Shown one piece after another: positions 1 through 6,561 of a DNA stretch of 14,882 bases (the stretch's first letter is position 1; each line of letters starts with the position of its first letter). The position numbers were made by a program, and so were the translations under genes. The stretch is taken from assembly GCA_030064795.1 (NCBI GenBank), contig JASJEI010000289.1:1-14882 (forward strand). The letters run 5' to 3'. A model generated the notes under the pieces. The model made no database searches, was not told the DNA's origin, and was given only the letters and a program-made list of their open reading frames with translations. This DNA comes from Pleurocapsa sp. MO_226.B13. Lineage in GTDB: Bacteria > Cyanobacteriota > Cyanobacteriia > Cyanobacteriales > Xenococcaceae.

Positions 1-1241
1 CGTACTAAGGTTTCAAAACCAGTAATTGCTCCCGTGTTTAGAGAAATTATCGGTTGATAATTAAGATAAAATTCTTGGCGTTTTAAAGCAATACGTAAAT
101 CTGTTTCAATTTCCAGGATTTCTAAAGCATTGTTTTGAATTGTGGTATCAAATACTTGATAGTAATGACTGCTAGAACTTTTAGCTTTTTGAATTGCCAG
201 ATCTGCATCGCGAAAGATTTCTTCTGGTTGGCGATAATTAGAATCACCAATCACAATTCCCATATTAAAGGCAACAAAAATTTCTCTTTGTTCGACAACA
301 AAAGCTGATGTTAGACTTTGATGAATTTGTTCGCTAAGAGCGATCGCGCCTTCTCGATCTCGGATATTTTCGAGAATAATTGCAAACTTATCTTCACCAA
401 AGTGAGTCAGATGGATATTTTTGGTTGCGGTTAAAATTTCCGATTTTAACCTTTTACTCACCATGCTTAGTAATTTGTCTCCTGCATGGCGACCTAGAGA
501 GTCGTTGATTATTTTAAATCGATTACAATCTAAAATAATCACGGCAAATTTACTTTGGTTTTGTGAAGATTTTATATTTAGTAGATTCTTTAATTTTTCA
601 ATCAGCCACAATCTATTAGGTAATCCTGTTAGGGAATCGTGCCAAGCTAGATACTCTAATTTTTTTTGAATCTGTTGTCTTTCCTCGATTTCCGCTCTAA
701 GCTGAGATGTTCTTTCTTTAACTCTTTGTTCGAGTTCACAATTAAGTTTGCGTATTTCTTTTTCGGCCGCAACTCGATTACAGATTTCTATTTCTAAAAG
801 CTGATTTTTCTGCATAAGTTGCCTTCTTAGATCTTGTAGCTTTAACTGATTGCTAACCCGAGAAAGTACTTCGGGAATCTGAAATGGCTTGCTAATATAG
901 TCTACTGCTCCAGCTTCAAAAGCTCTAACTTTATCAAAAATTGCGTCTAATGCACTGACAAAAATAATCGGAATATCTTTAGTTATATATGATGATTTTA
1001 GCTGGCGACAAACTTCAAAACCATCCATATCTGGCATATTTATATCTAACAATATAAGATCGGGAAGTTTAGCATTAATAGTTAATAATGCCATCGAGCC
1101 ATTAACGGCACAACGAACCTTATACCCTTCCTTCATTAAAGTTTTTGATAACAAACGTAGATTATCGGGGGTATCATCTACAATTAATATATTATTTACA
1201 GTTAAACTGGATTTACTGGTAACTAAGGTCGCGTTTTCCAT
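1..1241 (-). CDS. Response regulator with degenerate GGDEF and EAL domains (3' end beyond window)
   Basis: Reading leftward from ATG at 1241, 413 codons are visible and the frame is still open at the edge. Residues ~16-135 are a receiver domain: acidic pair D22-D23, phosphoacceptor D66 in LLDINMPDMDG, S96, and K118 in SKPF. A charged, probably coiled linker (~140-195) leads to a GGDEF domain (~196-365) opening with HDSLTGLPNR. Its signature at 282-286 reads GEDKF instead of GGDEF, the usual second Asp in the first metal motif is Asn (LDCNRFK), and no I-site RxxD is seen. Cyclase activity is therefore doubtful. The EAL domain has just begun at the edge (YQPIISL, then FETLV with its Glu kept), so it may be a c-di-GMP phosphodiesterase controlled by phosphorylation. 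The cognate kinase is not in view. No strong ribosome-binding site precedes the ATG. Domain calls are secure; activity is inferred. Confidence 0.92.
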   Translation of the reverse strand, partial: MENATLVTSKSSLTVNNILIVDDTPDNLRLLSKTLMKEGYKVRCAVNGSMALLTINAKLPDLILLDINMPDMDGFEVCRQLKSSYITKDIPIIFVSALDAIFDKVRAFEAGAVDYISKPFQIPEVLSRVSNQLKLQDLRRQLMQKNQLLEIEICNRVAAEKEIRKLNCELEQRVKERTSQLRAEIEERQQIQKKLEYLAWHDSLTGLPNRLWLIEKLKNLLNIKSSQNQSKFAVIILDCNRFKIINDSLGRHAGDKLLSMVSKRLKSEILTATKNIHLTHFGEDKFAIILENIRDREGAIALSEQIHQSLTSAFVVEQREIFVAFNMGIVIGDSNYRQPEEIFRDADLAIQKAKSSSSHYYQVFDTTIQNNALEILEIETDLRIALKRQEFYLNYQPIISLNTGAITGFETLV

Positions 1242-1630
1242 TATCGTGTAACTCAAGCTTTAGATAGATAAAAAATAAATATTATGAATTGCTCGAAATA
1301 TATGATCTATTGATAACACCCAGATATCTTTTACAGGTGTGATCTACAGCAGTTTTCTTCACCTTAACTAGAAAATTAATTATAAAGTTACTTTAAATAT
1401 TTATGCGAGTTTGATGCCAGTAGTTAGTATAAATTACCGAGCGCTGACTAATTATTGCCAAATCCAAATTAAGGTTTGATATTTATCTAGTTAGAATTAA
1501 CTACTTTTGCATCGGTAGTTGTTAATTCGAGATAATGAGTAATAAATAAATTATGGCTATCTGACTTTCGCTTGCGTAAAATTACTTAAAAAATCAAACT
1601 TTTTAGAGAAATTTTCTTGATTTTACTTAG
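1242..1630. other. AT-rich spacer, no gene seen
   Basis: This is the divergent spacer between the minus-strand response regulator and the CHAT remains. It should hold the regulator promoter, but no convincing -35/-10 pair stands out. Around 1590-1630 the plus strand encodes a hydrophobic stretch (KIKLFREIFLILLSLYSQ) closed by a stop. It looks like the front of the signal peptide of the following pseudogene, in another frame. An imperfect inverted repeat lies at 1484-1534. Confidence 0.6.
1484..1534. repeat. Imperfect inverted repeat in the spacer
   Basis: The arm GAATTAACTAC (1494-1504) pairs with GTAGTTGTTAATTC (1515-1528) with a 3-nt bulge. TATCTAG outside it pairs with CGAGATA with one mismatch. 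There is no T-run, so a terminator is unlikely. It may be an operator, or a remnant of the 5' region of the CHAT gene. Confidence 0.4.
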
Positions 1631-1820
1631 TCTCTACTCTCAAGATTAGCGATCGCCTCTCCTGCGATCGCACGATCGTCAGTTTCCGCAACTCAGATAG
1701 TTAGGACAGAAGATCGGGCTTTAACCTTAACAATGCAAGGAAGAATTGCTTATCAAGCAGGTAGATATACCGAAGCCGTTGACGCTTGGCAAAAAGCAGA
1801 ACGAGTCTGTACCCAACAAG

Positions 1821-1828
1821 GCGATCGC
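1821..1828. repeat. HIP1 octamer at the deletion junction
   Basis: GCGATCGC sits exactly where the TPR reading (frame of 1733, ending QQGDR) gives way to the CHAT reading (frame of 1786, beginning about GLPVEKLKA). In intact relatives several hundred residues separate these two parts. The octamer is common in this genome and could have provided the recombining homology. Confidence 0.6.
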
Positions 1829-2314
1829 CAGGTTTACCAGTAGAAAAACTAAAGGCAGTGGTAGCGGGTATTAGCGAATCTCATCAAGAGTTTACCGAAA
1901 ATAATCTACAAGAACAATTAGCAAAAATAGCTGCTCCCACCGTTCATCTGGCTACTCACGGTCAATTTGGCTCTACTCCAGAAGATACCTTTATTGTGAC
2001 CTGGAACGATCGCATTAAAGTTAATGAATTAGAAGATTTACTCCGTAGCCGTCAAACCAGTCAAATTCAACCAATCGAATTAATAGTTCTCAGTGCTTGT
2101 CAAACAGCCACGGGAGATAGACGTGCTACTTTGGGGATGGCAGGAATTGCCGTTCGTTCGGGAGCTAGAAGTACCCTGGCTACTTTGTGGTCGGTTAAAG
2201 ACGAATCTACTACGAGATCGATCGGTAAATTTTATCAGCAACTAGTTCAGTCGCAACCTGGTGTTAATAAAGCCGAAGCCTTATACCAATTCTCAAAAGT
2301 GAACGGTCGACTTA

Positions 2315-2504
2315 GTAGGTTGGGCAGAACAAGCGCGTGAAACCCAACAATCATATGCTTTTGTTGGGTTACTCTTCGAGAACGCTTGCGCGTACGTGCC
2401 TCAAACGCCACTTGCTACAAGGTCGGAAACCTCACGGGGCTTATGAAGGGCGGACGCAGGTTCCGCCCACAGCCCCTCCGCAACGCAGTGGCTCCCCAAC
2501 CTAC
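2315..2504. repeat. Inner 190-bp palindromic module of the element
   Basis: Within the larger element, GTAGGTTGGG (2315-2324) and CCCAACCTAC (2495-2504) form a perfect 10-bp inverted repeat. Inside are GCCACT/AGTGGC, GGGGC (2436-2440) with GCCCC (2472-2476), and GGGCGGA (2448-2454) with TCCGCCC (2462-2468), so the strand can fold into one long branched hairpin. It could be a second element nested in the first or simply the core of one element. No flanking duplication was found for this inner module. Confidence 0.65.
2341..2370. repeat. Perfect 10-bp stem-loop inside the element
   Basis: AACCCAACAA pairs perfectly with TTGTTGGGTT around the 10-nt loop TCATATGCTT. From memory, AACCCAAC/GTTGGGTT hairpins recur in dispersed cyanobacterial repeats. 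There is no T-run following, so it is better read as part of the element than as a terminator. Confidence 0.75.
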
Positions 2505-2636
2505 ATTTAAAAAAATGATCTATCTAGCCAAATCATGAGAAATGGTATTACGTCAGGCTCAGTTGGCTTTGATTGATTCCCAGGATTTTAACCATCCTTT
2601 TTATTGGTCGCCTTTTGTGTTAGTCGGAAATTGGCT

Positions 2637-3974
2637 TTAAACTTTAGCCGAAGCAGAAAGATCGGCTAAAAATTGTTGGCGATCGAATTGATAGCCGTCG
2701 CCCAAGAAGTTGATAATTCTATCTGTATCTTCTAAGGCGTTTTGGAGACAGGTAGATGCCCCAGGGGAGGGAGTAATATTAAAGATAATTTTATCTCCCA
2801 GAATCTTTGCTTCCCCCATTTCTAAGGCTTGAGTATTTAAGTTAACTATTTGCGGTCTGACTCCGCCATAACCACGAGCATAACTCAGGTTATTTAGTTT
2901 GATTGAAGGGACTATTTTTTTTACTTCCTTGATAAATAAGCGTTTGCCAATAACTGGAAAATCGTAAATAAAGTTGAGGGCAATATATCTAAAGACAACG
3001 GGGTCGGATAAAATTTTCAGAAAACTTAGAATTGCTTTGACACTTAAACCCGCAGTTTGGAAATATTCAATAATGCTAGGGTAATTGTGACGTTCTAACA
3101 TTGGTAAAACCTTGGCAGTCGGCCCAAAACGGGCGATCGCGCGATCGTGAACTTCAGGATCGCCGTGAATTGCAGCAAAAGGTAGTTTTTGACGCTGAAC
3201 TGTGTATACTTTCCCTTTGAGCAACTGCGGGGCAAAATAAAAACTGCCTGCAACGCTTAATAAAGCATAATCTAGACCATAACCCAAAGATTTTGCAAAT
3301 AAGAGACTATGAGCCCCTGCTGCTACCACCACAGCTTTGGCTTGCATAGTGCGATCGGCAATTTGGACTTGATATAGTTGGTTGTCTTTGGTTATTTTTT
3401 TGACTTTGGTGTTAAATAAAAGTTGAATCTCTTTCTCTGGTTTATTGAGGGAATTATCTAAAAAAGATTTTGCTAAGCGATTAAAGTCTACGGTGTAACC
3501 TTCATCGGTAAACAAAGCAATAATCTCTTCGTTTTCGTCTCTTTCTAGCAAAACTTTTGGCTCTTTTTGAGCTATTTCTTGACGATTTAATAGTCTCAAA
3601 TTGGGAAAAAGCTGTTGAAAATCTTGATATCTGGCTTGGAGTTGTGCGATTTGTTCTTTACCTACACCCAAGACCATTTTGTGATATTTAGTGTATATCT
3701 TACCCTGTTTATCTTTGGTTAATAAATAATTTTTGACTAGGGAAGCTCCCGCATTAACTTTAGTTGCTTTAGCTAAAGTATAGTTGGTTTCGATGTCGCC
3801 AAAATGCAGAGTTTGACTATTACTACTCGTATAAGAATTGATCAGTGCTACGTCTGATTCTTTCTCAATGAGAGCAATTTTTTTGAGGTTAGTATAGTTG
3901 CTCAAAGTATAAAGTAAGCCCGTGCCACAAACACCACCGCCAATAATAATAACCTCGTAGATTTGATTATTCAT
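2637..3974 (-). CDS. FAD-dependent dehydrogenase, malate:quinone oxidoreductase-like
   Basis: This 445-residue protein opens with a Rossmann FAD-binding motif (IIIGGGVCGTG, ~9-19), followed by an acidic strand end (ALIEKES). Next comes SQTLHFGDIETNYT (~53-66), which lines up with the GTGHS..ELNYT region of malate:quinone oxidoreductase. VVVAAGAHS (~215) is the second nucleotide-contact segment. Near the C-terminus GGVRPQ and PSPGASTCLQNA (~404-415) match the GASPGAST signature of that family. Members oxidise malate to oxaloacetate and pass electrons to the quinone pool at the membrane surface. The protein is shorter than classical enzymes (about 490-550 residues), so a related 2-hydroxyacid substrate such as 2-hydroxyglutarate is possible. 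The flavoprotein call is firm, the substrate is not. Its TAA overlaps the stop of the CHAT pseudogene, so the two loci converge with no spacer. It lies 215 bp downstream of the PAS-GGDEF-EAL gene, which suggests its own promoter. Confidence 0.9.
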   Translation of the reverse strand: MNNQIYEVIIIGGGVCGTGLLYTLSNYTNLKKIALIEKESDVALINSYTSSNSQTLHFGDIETNYTLAKATKVNAGASLVKNYLLTKDKQGKIYTKYHKMVLGVGKEQIAQLQARYQDFQQLFPNLRLLNRQEIAQKEPKVLLERDENEEIIALFTDEGYTVDFNRLAKSFLDNSLNKPEKEIQLLFNTKVKKITKDNQLYQVQIADRTMQAKAVVVAAGAHSLLFAKSLGYGLDYALLSVAGSFYFAPQLLKGKVYTVQRQKLPFAAIHGDPEVHDRAIARFGPTAKVLPMLERHNYPSIIEYFQTAGLSVKAILSFLKILSDPVVFRYIALNFIYDFPVIGKRLFIKEVKKIVPSIKLNNLSYARGYGGVRPQIVNLNTQALEMGEAKILGDKIIFNITPSPGASTCLQNALEDTDRIINFLGDGYQFDRQQFLADLSASAKV

Positions 3975-4189
3975 AAGATAAGCATAGTGTGATTTGGCTC
4001 GATTTGAATCTATTGATTTCTATTTTAACTCTTACCTAGAGCTAAATTATCAGGTTATATTTTACTCTGTAAAAATAAACTAGCGAGTATTTTACGTCTC
4101 AAGCAACTTATTGACAGTTAATCAACTCGACCGACGCAGATTGATTATATTAATATCCTAACGTTTGCAGCAGTCGATCTAAGCATGAT

Positions 4190-6043
4190 TTACAAACTTG
4201 TAATTTTTTGTTGTCCTTGATAGATAGTTCTCCAACATTCACAGCTACCAAACTTACGGCAAATTTGTAAGAATTTTGTCGTCATTGCTAAAGATAGAGG
4301 TCGAGCAAACAAATAACCCTGTCCGTATTCGCATTGCAAATCTAAAAGCCGATCGCATTGTGATTCTCTTTCGATCCCCTCGGCAATCACATCTAGCTCG
4401 AACATCTCTGCTAGTTTAATAATAGTTTTAACCAGTTCTAGTTGATGGCAATCGCTTTCGAGATTCTGCACAAATGAGCGATCGATTTTGAGAGTATTTA
4501 CAGGTAAAGAGTGTAAATAACTCAGAGAAGAATAACCAGTACCAAAATCATCCATGGATAGCTGAACTCCCAAGCTTTTGAGTTTTTCGGCAGTAGCCAA
4601 GACAACATCGAGATTTTCCATAATTTCGCTTTCGGTAATCTCTAGCTTGAGACAACGAGGAGCTAAACCTGTTTCTTGGAGGATACGAGCAATGATATCA
4701 CCCGCATAGGGTTGAGAAAACTGTTTTCCTGCAACATTAACGCTAATGAATTTTAAACTAGAGTCAGGATACTGTTGTTGCCAACTCACCATTTGTTCGC
4801 AGGCCGAGCGCAAAACCCACCAACCAATAGGTATAATCAGTCCTGTATTTTCTGCCAGGGGAATAAAGTTGGCTGGAGAAACTAAACCTCGTTCTGGATG
4901 TTGCCATCGAATTAAAGCTTCAAAACCAATTAGTTCCTCAGTCTTCAGTTTGACGATCGGTTGATAATGCAATTCAAACTCTTCTAGCTCGATCGCCTTT
5001 CTTAACTCATTTTCGGATTTAAACTTTTCTAAGCTTTGGAGATAAGCTTCCGACTCAAAAACCATATTACAGGCTTTGCCTTTATCTTTTGCCTGGTGCA
5101 TGGCAATTTCGGCATTTTGCAGTGATTCAATCAAACTGTAGGGTCTACACTGCTCTTGTTTGCTAAATTTAGTTATGGGGGCGATGCCAATACTAGCAGT
5201 AATTAAAATCGAGTGGTCGTCAACCTTAATTGGTAGAGAAAACTCTTGTTGAATCTGACTGGCTATTTTTGAAGGGTAGTCTGGTTGCTGGAAACCCGCC
5301 AGCAAGATGGCAAATTCATCCCCTCCCAAACGAGCTACCAAATCTTGACTTTGCAAACAAGACTTGAGCTTCTGGACTATTTCTACTAGTAAGCGATCGC
5401 CCATGAGATGACCAAAGTTATGATTGACGCTTTTGAAGCGGTCTAGATCTAGACACAAGACACCAAACAAATAATTAGGGTTGTAATTTAGCTGCGATAA
5501 TTCTTTTAATTTACGAATGAATAATTGACGGTTGGGCAGATTGGTTAAGCGATCGTAATTGGCATCATAATCTAGCTGAGCCTCGATTTGTTTGCGACGG
5601 GTAATATCGGTTTGAGAACCGATCAAACGACACACCACACCATTGGCATCGCTTTGTGCAATACACTTACAGTGCATTACGCGATACTGTTCATCTCGAT
5701 GTAATAAAAAATACTCCATCTCGAACTGAGCAATTTTTCCCTGCCGACAAGCTGACAAATTGTCCTGCAATTTTTCGATATCTGCTCGATGAACTCTAGC
5801 GAACCATTCTACAGGATTATTTTTAATCTCTTCGTCGCTATATCCCACCATTGATTTCCAACGAGAGGAGTAATTAATCCGATCTGAGTTCAAATCCCAT
5901 TCCCAAAGACCATCATTAGTTACCTCAGATGCTAAAGTATATCGCTTTTCACTATCTTTTAAAGCTTGTAATAATTGTTGCTGAACTAATTCATTGTGAG
6001 CAATACAAATCATGTCGTTGGCTGGTTTTAACTCATTATCCAT
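4190..6043 (-). CDS. PAS-GGDEF-EAL cyclic-di-GMP synthase/phosphodiesterase
   Basis: From ATG 6043 the protein is 617 residues; a TTG at 6121, two codons after a stop, would add 26 unremarkable residues, and neither start has a good ribosome-binding site. A short helix leads into a PAS_3-type sensor (~35-150: GLWEWDLNSDRINYSSRW, ending GSQTDITRRKQ). The GGDEF domain (~160-330) is intact: DLDRFKSVNHNFGH and GGDEF at 240-244. The I-site Arg is missing (QSQD instead of RxxD), so product inhibition may be absent. The EAL domain (~345-600) keeps EAL at 375-377, the NVAGKQF Asn, EITESE, DDFGTGYSSLSYL, KIDRSF, AEGIE and QGYLFARPL, i.e. the full set expected of an active phosphodiesterase. There is no membrane segment, so it is cytosolic. 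Which of the opposing activities dominates cannot be read from sequence. The PAS ligand is unknown. Confidence 0.93.
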   Translation of the reverse strand: MDNELKPANDMICIAHNELVQQQLLQALKDSEKRYTLASEVTNDGLWEWDLNSDRINYSSRWKSMVGYSDEEIKNNPVEWFARVHRADIEKLQDNLSACRQGKIAQFEMEYFLLHRDEQYRVMHCKCIAQSDANGVVCRLIGSQTDITRRKQIEAQLDYDANYDRLTNLPNRQLFIRKLKELSQLNYNPNYLFGVLCLDLDRFKSVNHNFGHLMGDRLLVEIVQKLKSCLQSQDLVARLGGDEFAILLAGFQQPDYPSKIASQIQQEFSLPIKVDDHSILITASIGIAPITKFSKQEQCRPYSLIESLQNAEIAMHQAKDKGKACNMVFESEAYLQSLEKFKSENELRKAIELEEFELHYQPIVKLKTEELIGFEALIRWQHPERGLVSPANFIPLAENTGLIIPIGWWVLRSACEQMVSWQQQYPDSSLKFISVNVAGKQFSQPYAGDIIARILQETGLAPRCLKLEITESEIMENLDVVLATAEKLKSLGVQLSMDDFGTGYSSLSYLHSLPVNTLKIDRSFVQNLESDCHQLELVKTIIKLAEMFELDVIAEGIERESQCDRLLDLQCEYGQGYLFARPLSLAMTTKFLQICRKFGSCECWRTIYQGQQKITSL

Positions 6044-6561
6044 TGACCAGGGAAAAACTCTGTTGGATAGATATTTATTTACTAAGTTTTCCACTAGGCT
6101 ATATTTCACTAGGTTAGGCAACGTAATCTAGAGCATAGTCATTAAAAATTAGAGCAAAATAAACTTTTAATTTACTCTGTGCTAATACTAAGAGACTGCA
6201 ACAATAATAATGTTTTTCTTAATAAATATTTTAGTTTTTAGTCTAATAGCATTGTTTTGGCTCGATCCAAGTATCTTTTTAACATAAATACCACCAGACT
6301 TAATCTAAAAAATCCTTTTAAAAACTATAAATAACAAAATATTTCAAATATTTATTGCCAGATTATTTTTTGTTATTTTATCGGCTCAAATAATTAACCA
6401 ATGTCTGGAATAAAATTGGCAAAATACCAAATTTTTGAATATTAGTTTTCCTGAAATTGAGTAATATTCTCAATCTTTTATTATACCGCTCAATGTCAAA
6501 AAAAAATGTTAAATAAAACACATTCAACTTCTTGACCGCAAACACTAATTGAATTACAAAA
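6044..6561. other. AT-rich spacer, no gene seen
   Basis: Very AT-rich DNA lies between the ATPase gene (downstream end at 6562) and the c-di-GMP gene. No reading frame with family resemblance, tRNA, strong hairpin or T-run terminator was found on either strand. If the TTG at 6121 is used, the last 78 bases belong to the c-di-GMP gene. It presumably carries that gene's promoter. Confidence 0.6.

Larger units (their letters stand above)
2284..2547. mobile_element. 264-bp MITE-like element inserted in the CHAT gene
   Basis: The ends are inverted repeats: TACCAATTCTCA on the left and TGAGAAATGGTA on the right, matching at 11 of 12 positions. TTA flanks the element on both sides (2281-2283 and 2548-2550) as a target duplication; it may really be TA. 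Element plus one TTA is 267 bp, a multiple of three. Taking it out on paper joins ...KAEAL to RQAQLALI..., which is the expected CHAT C-terminus, so the boundaries are well supported. It encodes no protein; its interior is more GC-rich than its surroundings and heavily palindromic. An autonomous element with the same ends would be needed to mobilise it; none is seen here. The family is not identified. Confidence 0.82.
1631..2640 (+). pseudogene. Decayed CHAT-TPR protein (internal deletions plus an insertion)
   Basis: Intact relatives are exported cyanobacterial proteins with a TPR array followed by a caspase-like CHAT peptidase domain, usually 800-1,200 residues. What is left is a signal-peptide-like end (LAIASPAIA, ~1646-1672); one N-terminal TPR-like helix pair (GRIAYQAGRYTEAVDAWQKA, 1736-1795); a break at the HIP1 octamer 1821-1828 where the frame shifts; then the C-terminal half of CHAT. 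The half keeps the catalytic pair: His in HLATHGQF (~1954-1977) and Cys in LSACQTA (~2089-2109), then GARSTLATLW. Between AGISES and EFTENN roughly 30 family residues seem to be missing. The reading frame is broken after EAL (2283) by an insertion and resumes at 2551 as RQAQLALI, ending in HPFYWSPFVLVGNWL and TAA at 2638-2640. No credible start codon lies upstream (TAG at 1628). The TTG at 1786 falls inside the TPR coding stretch in another frame, so it is not a real start. The stop overlaps the convergent stop of the next gene. Confidence 0.88.

Noticed and set aside
421..669. Plus-strand open frame of 82 codons
   Set aside because: It is antisense to the GGDEF domain of the left-edge gene.
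1786..2340. A 184-residue protein starting at TTG 1786
   Set aside because: The first ~14 residues overlap TPR-coding sequence in another frame and the last ~18 are read from the inserted element. Only the CHAT part is genuine, as a piece of a pseudogene.
4058..4077. TATTTTAC...GTAAAAATA hairpin downstream of the c-di-GMP gene as terminator
   Set aside because: The stem is pure AT apart from one pair and has no clear T-run; too weak to call.
6044..6121. TTG start at 6121 for the PAS-GGDEF-EAL gene
   Set aside because: Possible, but it adds 26 residues without recognisable features, uses a rare start and has no ribosome-binding site. ATG 6043 is preferred, with low certainty.
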